From NCBI GenBank assembly GCA_965238125.1, contig OZ250179.1, positions 930,001-994,000 on the forward strand: 64,000 nucleotides of DNA, given 5' to 3'. The translations under genes were made by a program, and so were the position numbers. Positions 1 through 9,111 of this stretch are shown one piece after another. Under the pieces are notes generated by a model. It saw only the letters and a list, made by a program, of their open reading frames with translations. It searched no databases and had not been told where the DNA came from. Each line of letters begins with the position of its first letter. The stretch's first letter is position 1. The DNA comes from UBA6623 sp965238125 (GTDB lineage Bacteria > Acidobacteriota > Terriglobia > Bryobacterales > UBA6623).

Positions 1-1193
1 AGGTTCGGCGCCGCCCCGGTGCCGCCGCCTCGCCCGTCAAGAATGATGTAGTCCGCGCTCGCCTCCAGAGCGAAGTCGATGTCGGCTTCGATGTGCTGCG
101 CCGACAACTTGAAGCCGATGGGAATACCGCCCGACGCCTCGCGCACTTCGTCGGCGATTCGCCGAAAATTTTCCGGCGTATTCAAGTCGGCGAACGTCGA
201 AGGACTGATGGCGGCCCTACCCTCGGGCAGTCCACGCACTTCCGCGATCTTGCCGACGACTTTCTTCCCGGGCAGGTGCCCCCCGGTGCCGGTCTTAGCG
301 CCCTGGCCGCCCTTGAAGTGGAACGCCTGACACCGCGCGGCCCTTTCGAGACTCCAACCGAACTTCGCCGACGCCAGTTCGTAGAAGTAGCGCGAGTTGG
401 CCGCCTGTTCTTCGGGAAGCATGCCGCCTTCACCCGAGCAAATGCCGGTCCCCGCCAACTCCGCCCCTGTCGCCAAAGCCACCTTGGCTTCCTCGCTCAA
501 AGCGCCGAAACTCATATCGCTGACAAAGAGAGGAATCTCCAAGCGCAAAGGTTTTTCGGCGTCCGGTCCGATCACCAACTCGGTGCCGACCGGGGTGCCG
601 TCGAGCAGCGGCTTGCGGGCGAACTGTCCGGTGAGGATCTGGATATCGTCCCAGCGCGGCAACTCGGTCAGCGCAACGCCCATCGCGGAAACGTGACCGT
701 GTTCGCCGATGCGGCTCAGGCCGTTCCGCGCCAGCTCTTGAATGTGCTTGTTGTAAGGTTCTTCGGGGCCGCCGTGGATGTCCGCGTAAAGGCCCTGGTA
801 GTCGTCGCGGCGATAGGCCTGAGGGTTCGCGCGCTCCCATTCACGAACTTCGTTTTCGTCGACAAAGATCGCGTCCCGCTCCTCGTCCACCCAGGCACGG
901 AATTTCTTGAGTGCTTCGTCATTGTTGTACTCGCTGATGCCCGTATCAACACGGTAGTCCCAGCCATGGACGCCGCAGATGAGGTTGTCGCCGTCGATCG
1001 ACCCGTCGGCCAGCAGCGCGCCCCGATGCAGGCAGCGCCCGTAAAGGGCGGAAACTTGGTCGCCGTAGCGAACCAAGACCAAATCGACGTTCGCGACCAG
1101 CGCATAAGCGGGCTTGCGGTCCTCGAGTTGGCTCCAGGCGGCAACCTTCACTGCTTTTGACTCCGTGTTGGGGGCGGGTAGCGTCACTGACAT
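1..1193 (-). CDS. Rieske-fused FMN-binding glutamate synthase-like protein (3' end outside window)
   Basis: The protein begins at ATG 1193, behind a good ribosome site (AGAAGGAGAG), and runs off the left edge after about 397 residues with no stop. Residues about 10-115 form a Rieske-type [2Fe-2S] domain, with C54-x-H56 and C73-x2-H76 as visible ligands. From about residue 150 it matches the FMN-binding domain of the glutamate synthase large subunit: the SDMSFGALS strand, the CSGEGGM motif, and a KGGQGAKTGTGG phosphate-binding stretch. No glutaminase domain precedes it, so it is not a complete GOGAT; such stand-alone GltB2-like proteins are flavin amine/amino-acid oxidoreductases of mostly unknown substrate. 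It lies 32 bp downstream of a TPP enzyme that also carries a Rieske domain, in one operon. The family assignment is firm; the reaction is not known. It is probably cytoplasmic, as no signal peptide is seen. Confidence 0.85.
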   Translation of the reverse strand, partial: MSVTLPAPNTESKAVKVAAWSQLEDRKPAYALVANVDLVLVRYGDQVSALYGRCLHRGALLADGSIDGDNLICGVHGWDYRVDTGISEYNNDEALKKFRAWVDEERDAIFVDENEVREWERANPQAYRRDDYQGLYADIHGGPEEPYNKHIQELARNGLSRIGEHGHVSAMGVALTELPRWDDIQILTGQFARKPLLDGTPVGTELVIGPDAEKPLRLEIPLFVSDMSFGALSEEAKVALATGAELAGTGICSGEGGMLPEEQAANSRYFYELASAKFGWSLERAARCQAFHFKGGQGAKTGTGGHLPGKKVVGKIAEVRGLPEGRAAISPSTFADLNTPENFRRIADEVREASGGIPIGFKLSAQHIEADIDFALEASADYIILDGRGGGTGAAPN

Positions 1194-1225
1194 CGCTTCT
1201 CTCCTTCTTCTTCCGGGGATGCCGA

Positions 1226-3205
1226 TCAGATCAGATCGGCGTCGGTCGTAATCTCGACCAAGCTCGGCCCTTCGTGCGCCAACGCCCCGGTGACGGCGTC
1301 GTCCAACTCTTCGGGCCTCTCAACACGGAAGCCGGCCGCACCGCACAGTTCAGCGTACGCGGCGAAGTTAGGGTTGTGCAGCGACGTTTGCCACACGTCC
1401 CACGAGCCGGCGCGCTGTTCCTTCGAAATCTTCCCGAGTTCGCAATTGTTCAACAGGATGTGAGTGATGTTCATGCCGTATTTGACGGCCGTGAGCAATT
1501 CGCCCATATACTGGCCGAAACCGCCGTCGCCGGAAATCGACACCACCGGCCGGCCCGCGAAATCTCCGTCTGACTCCTGTGTGGCGGCCCATGCGCCCAT
1601 GGCCGCGGGTAAGGCGAAACCGATCGAGCCGAGATAGCCAGACATCAAGATCGCCTGCCGGCTGCATTCGAAATACCGGCCGAACGAATACGTGTTGTTG
1701 CCGACATCAACCGGTATGATCGCATCGTCGGGAAGCAAGCGGGTCAAGGCCGCGAAGACGGCGCTTGAGCCCAGTCCCTTCCCGCGGTCGTCCGCTTCAC
1801 GGCGGGCCTTTTCCACCCGCCACAGTCGCCACCGTTCGGCGACGTCGGGACGCTGATCCACCGAACTCGTCCCTTCGGAAAGCCTGTCCATGAGCAGCCG
1901 CGCCGTTACGCCGATCTCTCCCCACACCGGAACGTCGACGGCGTGGAACTTACCCAGCGTCATGGCGTCGAAGTCGATCTGTATTGTCGGCTTCTTCGGT
2001 GTGATGCCGGTATGGTTGCTGAAGCTCGCTTCAAAAACGACCAGCGCGTCCGATTCGTTCATCAACCAACTCGCGATCGGCGTGCCGCTGCGGCCAAGCA
2101 CGCCGCCGGCCAGCGGATGCGAATCGGCGATCAGCCCCTTGCCCTTGAAAGTCGTGATGATCGGGGCATTCAGTTTTTCGGCTAGAGCAACGACGGCGGG
2201 CATGTGAAAACGGGCGCCGTGCCCGACGACAAACACCGGCCTCTTCGCTTTGTTGATCAGAGCAACCGCCTGTTCTAATACGTCGTCGGGAGGGTGAATC
2301 GTCCGCGGCGTGATACGGCCCGCCGGACGCCCCGCCCGCGCCTTCGCGGCCCGGAGACCCTGCACTTCATCGGGAAAAATCAAGTGCGAGACGCCCCGGT
2401 TAAGCAGCGCGCTCTTGCAAGCCAGGTTCATCAACTCAGCGTGGCGGCTCGAATGCAGCACCGGCTGACTCCACTGCGCCACTTTTCCAAACGCGGCCTG
2501 CAGGTCGACCTCTTGAAACGCCCCCGGCCCCAGTACTTGCGTATCCACCTGGCCCGTCAGCGCCAGGACAGGCGATCGGTCGACGTTGGCATCCCACAGA
2601 CCGGTGAGAAGATTCGTCGCGCCCGGCCCGGCGATACTCAGACAGGCCGCCGGCCTTCCGGTGAGCTTGCCGTAAGCCGAAGCGGCGAAGCTCGCCGCGC
2701 CCTCATGACGAATGCCGTAGTAGGAAAGCTTCCCGCTCTCCTCTAAGCGCCGCAGCGCATCGGCCAAACCGAGGTTCGAATGGCCCACCATGCCAAAGAC
2801 CTGCTTGACGCCCCACGCCGCCATTGCCTCCGCCATCACGTCCGACACCGTCCGCGTGTGCGGCGCCTCCGCGTCGAAGCCCACGTACACCCCGTCGTCG
2901 CGAACTTCAACCGGATACGTCTTCACGCCGTCGTCGTAGCCGCCCGGCGGCTTGCCGGTCGTGGGGTCGAAATCCCAGCCGTGCCAAGGGCAGCGCAGCA
3001 GCCCGTTCTCGATAGAGCCTTCGCCCAACGGCCCGCCTTGATGAGGGCAGCGGTTGTCCAGCGCGGCGTAATTCCCCTGCTGCCGCGTCATGCAGACCGT
3101 CTGCCGGTCGCAGGTGACGGATTTGACGCGGCCTTCCGCTAACTCGTCGACTCCGAGAGCGCGCCGCCAAACCCGCTTCGAAGAGCCCTCGTTACTGTCG
3201 TCCAT
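1226..3205 (-). CDS. Rieske-fused thiamine-pyrophosphate enzyme, pyruvate-oxidase-like
   Basis: This is a 659-residue protein starting at ATG 3205 (GGAGA upstream); the open frame extends further up but without a ribosome site or domain. Residues about 10-110 are a Rieske ferredoxin domain with C53-x-H55 and C72-x2-H75. Residues about 117-659 are a complete three-domain TPP enzyme of the pyruvate oxidase/acetolactate synthase family: the catalytic glutamate E168 in IRHEGA, a central domain with VVGHGARF, and the C-terminal TPP-magnesium motif GDG (559-561) to NN (586-587). The closest type is PoxB, which oxidises pyruvate and passes electrons to quinone. The Rieske domain could be an electron outlet; that is inference. 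The next gene downstream also has a Rieske domain, and a small membrane protein lies 14 bp upstream, so the three are probably co-transcribed. Confidence 0.85.
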   Translation of the reverse strand: MDDSNEGSSKRVWRRALGVDELAEGRVKSVTCDRQTVCMTRQQGNYAALDNRCPHQGGPLGEGSIENGLLRCPWHGWDFDPTTGKPPGGYDDGVKTYPVEVRDDGVYVGFDAEAPHTRTVSDVMAEAMAAWGVKQVFGMVGHSNLGLADALRRLEESGKLSYYGIRHEGAASFAASAYGKLTGRPAACLSIAGPGATNLLTGLWDANVDRSPVLALTGQVDTQVLGPGAFQEVDLQAAFGKVAQWSQPVLHSSRHAELMNLACKSALLNRGVSHLIFPDEVQGLRAAKARAGRPAGRITPRTIHPPDDVLEQAVALINKAKRPVFVVGHGARFHMPAVVALAEKLNAPIITTFKGKGLIADSHPLAGGVLGRSGTPIASWLMNESDALVVFEASFSNHTGITPKKPTIQIDFDAMTLGKFHAVDVPVWGEIGVTARLLMDRLSEGTSSVDQRPDVAERWRLWRVEKARREADDRGKGLGSSAVFAALTRLLPDDAIIPVDVGNNTYSFGRYFECSRQAILMSGYLGSIGFALPAAMGAWAATQESDGDFAGRPVVSISGDGGFGQYMGELLTAVKYGMNITHILLNNCELGKISKEQRAGSWDVWQTSLHNPNFAAYAELCGAAGFRVERPEELDDAVTGALAHEGPSLVEITTDADLI

Positions 3206-3219
3206 TTCTTGTCTCCACA

Positions 3220-3453
3220 CTAGCGAGGCAGCTTCGGCTGACTGGGATCCCTGACGGCGGCTGAAGCGGTTCGATCCTGGGCGGCCGCGCCCTCGCCAAA
3301 GCAGGCTGCCGGATCGAAGCCGTAAACCGCCACGCCTCCTCGGCTGACCTTGACCCAACCGATCCGTCCCCCGGCCGATAGCAGCCCAAGGGCCGAGACA
3401 GCCATCATACCGAGAGCGCCGAGCACGCCGGCACCGAGAAGAGTCATTTTCAC
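3220..3453 (-). CDS. Small single-TM membrane protein, first gene of the Rieske operon
   Basis: This 77-residue protein starts at ATG 3453 with a near-perfect ribosome site (GAGGAGG, 8 nt away), which argues that it is a real gene despite its size. Residues 3-30 are a hydrophobic Ala/Gly/Leu segment with few charges before it, compatible with one membrane helix or an uncleaved signal. The rest is a short soluble tail with one cysteine (FDPAACFGEG) and a basic, proline-containing end. I recognise no family. It stops 14 bp before the Rieske-TPP gene, so it may anchor or accompany the two Rieske enzymes at the membrane. The function is unknown. Confidence 0.6.
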   Translation of the reverse strand: MKMTLLGAGVLGALGMMAVSALGLLSAGGRIGWVKVSRGGVAVYGFDPAACFGEGAAAQDRTASAAVRDPSQPKLPR

Positions 3454-3647
3454 GGCCTCCTCGACACAATAAACGGCTCCAAGCCACGCGTTATTCCCGT
3501 GATCCGGCCCGAGCCCGGAACCCTCGCCCCGGGAAATCGCTTGCCGATGACGGCCGTTTGACGGTGAGCGCCGGCGCCATGGGCTCTCGACGAGCCATTG
3601 ATTGCCGCTCGGTTCAGGCGGACCGTTTTGAAGTGCCCGGCGGCCGC

Positions 3648-4646
3648 TCAGACCTCGCCGATGTATTGCACTTCCTCTTCGACTTCGATGCCGAACCGCT
3701 TTTCGACTCGTTGTTTGAGTTCGCCGATCAGGTCGCGCAATTCGACCGCCGTGCCTCCGCCGGCGTTGTAGATCAGGTTGGCGTGGTAGTCGGCGATGCG
3801 GATGCCGCCCTGTTGCATCCCTTTCGCGCCCACTTGTTCCAGAAAATAGGCGGAAGCGACTTTCCCTTCGCGGATGACGTGAGACGGCACTTCGGCGGCC
3901 GCCGCGGCGGGGAGGTCGTCGAGATAGAGGTTCTTGAAGATGCTCCCCGCGGAGCGCATCGAGGGGGGGAACTTCTCATCGCGAACCGCCGTAATCTCGG
4001 CGGCCTTGGCACGCAGCTCATCGCGGTTGCCGGGCTCGAGCCGGCAGTGGACGGCAAAGATCATCCAGTCTTTGCTTTGTTTGAAAACGCTGCCGCGGTA
4101 GACGAAGTCGCATTCGGCGTTGCTGATTCGCCGGACCGCCTCCCCGTCGAAGATCTGAACCGACTCGACGGTTTCCGAGATCGAGTGACCGTAGGCTCCG
4201 GCGTTGCCATAGACCGCCGCGCCGACCGACCCCGGTATTCGGGCCAGCGTTTCAAGCCCCCGGAATCCGTGATCGACCGATGTCGCGACGAGCGTTTCCA
4301 GGGCAGCGCCGGCGTCGGCGCTGACGCGGGTCCCCTCGACGCGAACGCCGCCGGCGGTAAATCGTAGAACGAGCCCGCGAAATCCCTCGTCGGAGACAAT
4401 CACGTTGCTGCCTTCGCCCAAAATATAGAACGGCACCGTCGACTCGCGGCAAAGCGTCACGGCCGCGGCAAAAGCACCGGTGTCGGCGGTTTCGGCGAAG
4501 AGATCGGCGGGGCCCCCGATGCCGAACCGTGTGTGGTGCGCCAACACCACGGATTCGCGAACTTTCAATCCGTCAATCTCGCGTAACGCCGCGCGTGCGT
4601 CGGAGATCGATGTTGTTGTGTTCTGAGAACCGGCGGAGGAGTTCAT
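3648..4646 (-). CDS. murB: UDP-N-acetylenolpyruvoylglucosamine reductase MurB
   Basis: MurB reduces enolpyruvyl-UDP-GlcNAc to UDP-MurNAc with NADPH and FAD in the cytoplasm, an early step of peptidoglycan synthesis. The 332 residues show the FAD-binding PCMH-type domain (GIGGPADLF, GEGSNVIVSD, IPGSVGAAVYGNAGAYG), the YRGSVFK segment, and the C-terminal MurB domain with AGSIFKN and the GGIRIADYHANLIYNAGG substrate region. The length is normal for the family. I chose ATG 4646 because the upstream extension of the same frame is translated from a GC-rich interspersed repeat. It stands alone here, away from other mur genes, on the same strand as the Rieske operon but about 190 bp upstream of it. 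Confidence 0.95.
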   Translation of the reverse strand: MNSSAGSQNTTTSISDARAALREIDGLKVRESVVLAHHTRFGIGGPADLFAETADTGAFAAAVTLCRESTVPFYILGEGSNVIVSDEGFRGLVLRFTAGGVRVEGTRVSADAGAALETLVATSVDHGFRGLETLARIPGSVGAAVYGNAGAYGHSISETVESVQIFDGEAVRRISNAECDFVYRGSVFKQSKDWMIFAVHCRLEPGNRDELRAKAAEITAVRDEKFPPSMRSAGSIFKNLYLDDLPAAAAAEVPSHVIREGKVASAYFLEQVGAKGMQQGGIRIADYHANLIYNAGGGTAVELRDLIGELKQRVEKRFGIEVEEEVQYIGEV

Positions 4647-5032
4647 TTCGGCGATTGTTTCATTGTAAGGGGCACCGCAATCCCAAACTGAGCCGCGCGC
4701 GTTAGCAAGCGGTATGCGATGAGGCCGGTCGACGCCAAGGAAAGTGATGGAAGCGCGCTGTCCACGACACGACAACGGGGCATTCGGCGCTCCATTCCCG
4801 CGAAGGGGTAAGGGGCCTAAGCGACGACTGTACGATCGCTACCCTGGCCGCTTCCGGGCCACGGCATCGCCATACCGCTTGCTGACGCGCGGCTCGGTTT
4901 GGCTCGGCTCCACCGTGTAGGGTTTGGTTCGCCTCCCATTACCAACCTTGCGCCCGACACGCCGCGAAGCATAGACTCGTGACGCGGGGAACGGAATCCA
5001 CCGCACTGCCCAGCGGGTGAAATGGAGGCCTA
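4647..5032. other. Intergenic region with a GC-rich REP-like repeat
   Basis: These 386 bases between divergent murB and the dehydrogenase gene hold no convincing gene. Near 4686-4712 lies a short GC-rich element (GAGCCGCGCGCGTTAGCAAG) followed by GCGG, flanked by AT-richer sequence. Its general pattern resembles the inverted pair at 20187-20307. The region must contain the promoters of both divergent genes, but I see no clear -35/-10 pair. Confidence 0.4.
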
Positions 5033-8000
5033 ATGTCGATCCCAACCCGAGTTATTTCTTGGCGTTCCCTACTTGGTGTTCTGCTCACCGCCGCCGCCTC
5101 GGTCGGCTGCGGCCCGACCGGCCCGCCCTATTCCGCGAACGAGGCACTGGGGACCTTCGAAATCGAGGCCGGTTTCCAAATCGAGCTATTCGCGCATGAG
5201 CCCGACATCACCGATCCGGTCGCGATGGAGTTCGACGAGTACGGCCGTATTTATGTCGTTGAAAGCCCCGGTTATCCACTCGAAACCGGGGAGCCGCTGG
5301 GACGAGTCAAGCTGCTCGAAGACACCGACGGAGACGGCCTTCCCGACCGCTCGACCGTATTCGCGGACCAACTGACCATGCCGACGGGCGTGATGCGCTG
5401 GAAGGACGGCATCTTGGTCACCGACGCGCCGAACATCTGGTACTTCGAGGACACCGACCAGGACGGCCGAGCCGACGAGCGACGGGTCGTGCTGACCGGG
5501 TTTGCCTTCACCAATCCGCAACACACCGTCAACACTCCGATCTATGGATTGGACAATTGGATTTACCTAGCCCAAGAGAGGCCGATTGACGCCAAGGTAT
5601 TCGTCGAGAAGTTCGGCGACCGCGGAACGCCGATTCGCTTCCCGGACCGAGAGGACCTGCCGGGGGTCGATCCGCAAGAGCGGAACCTTCGTTTTCGCCC
5701 CTACACCCATGAACTGGAAGTGCTTTCCGGCGTTTCTCAATTCGGGCAAACCTTTGACGCGTGGGGCCGCCATTTCGGAGTCCAGAACCCCATCACCGGG
5801 CGTCATGAGGTGATCGCGGCGCGTTATCTCGAACGCAACCCCGACCTTCCGGTGTCTTCGGCAATGCAGGAGTTGTCCGAGGATCGCCACGTCGCCTTTA
5901 TTACCGAACGCCCGGAGTCGCCTCGCGAGAGTTGGGGTTTCGGCGGTTCCGGGGGTTTCGGACGACTCACTTCGGCGTGCGGGATCACCTGTTACCTGGG
6001 CGGCGCGTTTCCCGAGAAATATCGCAATATCGCCTTCATCGCCGAGCCCGCGCACAACAGCGTTCTCGCTCATATCTGGTCGCCGGCGGGGGCTTCTTTC
6101 CAGGCCCGGCGGTTGAATCCCGAGCGGGAATTCCTCGCTTCGAGAGACGGCTGGTCGCGGCCCGTCAACTTTTCTGTGGGCCCTGAGGGAGCCCTGTATG
6201 TCGTCGATTACTACCGGCGGATCATCGAGCACCCGGAGTGGACCTCGCGCGAGGTCTACGAATCGGACGCCATCTACCACGGCAACGACAAGGGGCGCAT
6301 CTATCGCATCACTCCGACAAACAGCCCGCCGCCGTTGCCGACGGGCATTCGTTTGGGCGATGCTTCGGCCGAGGAGTTGGTCGAGCAGCTCGGGAGCCCC
6401 AATTTGTGGCGGCGGCGCACCGCCCAGCGCTTGCTGCTGGATCGGGGGGGTGAGGGGGCAATGCCGGCTCTGCGGGCCCTGGCGGAAAACAGCGCATCGG
6501 CATTGGGCAGGTTGCATGCGTTGTGGACCCTGGAAGGGTTAGGGAAGCTCGAGGCGAATCTGGTCGAGAAGACGCTGGATGCCGGCGAGGCGGGGCTGCG
6601 CGAGAATGCCATTCTGTTGGCCGAGCGGCGCTTGGCCGATTCCCCGTCCTTGACGAAAAAGTTGATCGCGATAAGGGACGATCCCGACCCCCGGGTTCGG
6701 TTTCAACTGCTGTGTACACTCGGCGATCTTGACTCCGAGGCAGCCCGCGTCGCCCGCGACAAGCTGCTTGCGCGCGACATTGACGACCGCTGGGTGCGGG
6801 TCGCGGCTCTGAGTGCATCGTCGGACGACGCGCCGCGTCTTTTCGAGATGGCGGTATCGACGCTCGGCGATTCGGCCGGCGAGGCAAAGGCGGACTTCGT
6901 TCGTCAGGCGGGTTCGGTGATCGGGTCGCGCGGCAAAAATCGCGAAATCCGGCGGGTGCTGGGGGCGGTTGAACGAGCAGCCGATCGAAAGCAGGGGGAA
7001 GGTGAGGGCGCCCGATGGCGCACCGCCAGTTTAGAGGGGCTTGCCGAGGGTTTGCGAGCCGCCGGCGACGGGGCCGACGCCCTAACCGCCGGGCAAAAAC
7101 GGCTGCTGCTGCGATTATTTGAAACCCAGGCCGATCTACGCCGCGCCTCGCTCGAATTGTTGGAAGTCGTGGGACTCCCCTCGGGCGCGGCCGCGACGGC
7201 CGCTTTGGAGCGGGCGGCCCGGTTGGCGGCGGACGGGCAGGCGGCGTCGGAGCAGCGAGTGGATGCCATCGGTCTGCTGGCGCTGGGGGACTCCGCGCCG
7301 CGCGAAGCGTTGTTCAAGAAACTGGTCGACCCTCGGGAGCCGCAACCGGTGCAAGTTGCTGCGGTCGGGGCGCTGGGGGGTGTGAAGGGGGCGGGCGTCG
7401 GCTCTTTCTTGCTCCAGGGTTGGCGCGCCATGACGTCCGAAGTGCGGGCCAAGGCCGTGGAGGTGCTGGGGGACGATCCGGAGCGAATCCGCCTGCTTCT
7501 CGACGCCATTCGCGAAGGCGACGTGCAGCCCTGGTCGGTCAGCTCAAGTGGTAAATGGCGCCTGCTGACCCATCCCGATGAGTCGCTGCGGGCCGAGGCG
7601 GAGAAGCTCATTCGTGCCGAGGCCGGGGAGCGCGAGCGGGTGGTCGAACGCTATGACCAAGCGGCCGCGATGGAAGGCGACCCGGAACGCGGGCGCGAGG
7701 TGTTCGAAAGGGTTTGCGCGAAGTGTCACACGATGAACGGCGTCGGCAAGGAAGTGGGGCCGGACCTTGGAGAAGTGCGGAACCGGCCCGCGGAGTTGCT
7801 GTTGGCCGACATCTTGATGCCGAACCAATCCATCGCCCAGCAATATGAATCGTATATTGTGGAGCTGACGTCGGGCGAAACCATCGACGGCGTGATGGGA
7901 CCGCAAACGCCGACCTCCATCACGATCCGCCAAGAAGAAGGCAAGGAACATGTGATCCGACGGAGTAATATTCGGAACTTTTACATCGCCGAGCTTTCAG

Positions 8001-8080
8001 CCATGCCCGAAGACGTCGAGGAACAAGTTGACGTTCAGCAAATGGCGGACCTGTTGCGGTTCATCAAGAACGGCCGATAA
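5033..8080 (+). CDS. PVC-type membrane-bound dehydrogenase with HEAT repeats and C-terminal cytochrome c
   Basis: The product has 1015 residues, from ATG 5033, with GGAGG 7 nt upstream. An N-terminal lipoprotein signal ends in a lipobox-like AASVGC (Cys about residue 26), so it is probably membrane-anchored outside the cytoplasm. Residues about 35-450 are the six-bladed sugar/sorbosone-dehydrogenase-like propeller typical of the TIGR02604 'membrane-bound dehydrogenase' family; residues about 455-870 are an Ala/Leu/Glu-rich HEAT-type repeat region; the last 140 residues are a TIGR02603-type heme-binding domain with CAKCH as the c-type heme site. Proteins of this build are abundant in Planctomycetes, Verrucomicrobia and some Acidobacteria and are thought to oxidise sugars or alcohols at the cell surface; the true substrate is unknown. 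No co-directional partner is adjacent. Confidence 0.9.
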   Translation: MSIPTRVISWRSLLGVLLTAAASVGCGPTGPPYSANEALGTFEIEAGFQIELFAHEPDITDPVAMEFDEYGRIYVVESPGYPLETGEPLGRVKLLEDTDGDGLPDRSTVFADQLTMPTGVMRWKDGILVTDAPNIWYFEDTDQDGRADERRVVLTGFAFTNPQHTVNTPIYGLDNWIYLAQERPIDAKVFVEKFGDRGTPIRFPDREDLPGVDPQERNLRFRPYTHELEVLSGVSQFGQTFDAWGRHFGVQNPITGRHEVIAARYLERNPDLPVSSAMQELSEDRHVAFITERPESPRESWGFGGSGGFGRLTSACGITCYLGGAFPEKYRNIAFIAEPAHNSVLAHIWSPAGASFQARRLNPEREFLASRDGWSRPVNFSVGPEGALYVVDYYRRIIEHPEWTSREVYESDAIYHGNDKGRIYRITPTNSPPPLPTGIRLGDASAEELVEQLGSPNLWRRRTAQRLLLDRGGEGAMPALRALAENSASALGRLHALWTLEGLGKLEANLVEKTLDAGEAGLRENAILLAERRLADSPSLTKKLIAIRDDPDPRVRFQLLCTLGDLDSEAARVARDKLLARDIDDRWVRVAALSASSDDAPRLFEMAVSTLGDSAGEAKADFVRQAGSVIGSRGKNREIRRVLGAVERAADRKQGEGEGARWRTASLEGLAEGLRAAGDGADALTAGQKRLLLRLFETQADLRRASLELLEVVGLPSGAAATAALERAARLAADGQAASEQRVDAIGLLALGDSAPREALFKKLVDPREPQPVQVAAVGALGGVKGAGVGSFLLQGWRAMTSEVRAKAVEVLGDDPERIRLLLDAIREGDVQPWSVSSSGKWRLLTHPDESLRAEAEKLIRAEAGERERVVERYDQAAAMEGDPERGREVFERVCAKCHTMNGVGKEVGPDLGEVRNRPAELLLADILMPNQSIAQQYESYIVELTSGETIDGVMGPQTPTSITIRQEEGKEHVIRRSNIRNFYIAELSAMPEDVEEQVDVQQMADLLRFIKNGR

Positions 8081-8214
8081 AGTGTTTTCGATCTCCGCCG
8101 GTTAAAACCGCCCGACGGACAGGTTGACCAATCGTCCGCCTACTCCCCCGAAGCGCGGATCAACCCGATCGCGACGACTCATCCGCGGCCAAGCTGCCGA
8201 CCGCCGAAAAGCTC

Positions 8215-8275
8215 TGGTGCCCGGGGTGGGACTCGAACCCACACGGTGCATAGGACCAAAGGATTTTAAGTCCCT
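8215..8275 (-). pseudogene. 3' fragment of tRNA-Leu(UAA), probable att-site remnant
   Basis: Read on the minus strand, this contains the anticodon arm (stem AGGGA, loop CTTAAAA, anticodon UAA), a long variable arm, a perfect T arm (GGGTTCGAGTCCC) and the acceptor 3' strand CCCGGGC followed by encoded ACCA. The 5' half is missing: no GCCCGGG acceptor strand or normal D arm occurs upstream of 8276. A tRNA 3' half running from the anticodon to CCA is the usual footprint left at one end of an element that integrated by a tyrosine recombinase. It cannot be a functional tRNA as it stands. Confidence 0.7.
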
Positions 8276-8609
8276 GGATAAGGCGTCCATAGCCTTCCGT
8301 GGGGTCTACTTATCAACGACTTACGAGCCTATGCATTCCAAATCGTCCACCGAGGTAGCCCGAAATCCACGGGCTTGGCTACCCGCGTGGCTACCCGCCG
8401 TCTGCACGCCAAGCGCGGCCCACTCAATCACTTGGTCCGGGTTCGATTCCCCTGTCCGACATCCACTTGAATCGGGACACCGGGATATTTTCGCCAGCCA
8501 TCAACTGACCTCCAGGGTCCGTGAGTTTCAGATCGATCACACTCGGGCGGAGGCTTTCCAAGTAGCGCTCTGCTTCCTCAACCGCACAGCCAACCACTTC
8601 CTTGGATTA
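8276..8609. other. Non-coding island end with tRNA-like scraps
   Basis: No gene is supported here. Around 8354-8400 there is a cluster of short direct and inverted copies of GGCTACCCGC / GGTAGCCCG, the type of arm-site repeat seen near phage attachment sites. At about 8435-8466 a T-arm-like GGGTTCGATTCCCC followed by TGTCCGACATCCA resembles another degenerate tRNA 3' end on the plus strand, but its T stem pairs poorly. Translations across this stretch are shadows of tRNA sequence. Confidence 0.35.
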
Positions 8610-9000
8610 TCTGGCAGGCCTGCTGGTCAGCCTGCCCTTGTCCAGCTCCCGCAGATACTCTTCAGCGACCGCGAGCATCCCGCCCGTCCCCGCCGCCGGA
8701 TCGAACAGCGTGCGGACAACACCCCGCTGCTGTAGGGCGTCGCTGTCGGGCTCGAACAGCAGACTAACCATGAGTCGGATAACCTCGCGGGGGTGAAGTG
8801 ATCACCAGCCGCTTCGTTCCTTGCTTCGCTGAACCGGCGGATCAGCTCTTCGAAGACGTAGCCCATTTCCCGGTTCGAGACGCGGTCGGGGTGTAGGTCG
8901 ATTCCGGCGAACTTCTTGACGACGAGAAAGAAGCCCGCGACATCCTGGAGCGGTTCCAGTTCGAGGAAGCGCTCTACCAAGACGTGGGACGTCGCCGGCG
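8610..9000 (-). pseudogene. hsdM: Remnant of type I restriction-modification methyltransferase HsdM
   Basis: Two frames together spell the middle of an HsdM N6-adenine methyltransferase. In the first frame (about 9000-8805) are KKFAGIDLHPDRVS, MGYVFEELIRRF and AGDHFTP; after a frameshift near 8805 the next frame continues PREVIRLMV, then the SAM-binding motif I FDPAAGTGGML and a helix ending near 8610. Both ends are missing, and no hsdS or hsdR is nearby. It is a clear gene relic inside the decayed island and lies on the opposite strand from the adjacent ABC-transporter remnant. Confidence 0.75.
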
Positions 9001-9111
9001 CGCAGCCTACCGGCGGAGGTGATGTGCAGGGTTCAGCGTTGGCAAGACGGACGCTTCTGGAGTCGATCACGCCGGCCTTAAGCTCCGCCTCAAGTTCTGT
9101 GCCGCCAATCC

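Noticed and set aside
93..1160. 355-codon open frame on the plus strand
   Set aside because: It is the antisense shadow of the Rieske-glutamate synthase gene; it has no domain and an Arg-rich composition typical of shadows in GC-rich DNA.
3558..4367. 269-codon plus-strand frame
   Set aside because: Antisense of murB, which is unmistakable on the other strand.
5567..6517. 316-codon minus-strand frame
   Set aside because: Shadow of the PVC-type dehydrogenase gene; no motif or ribosome site.
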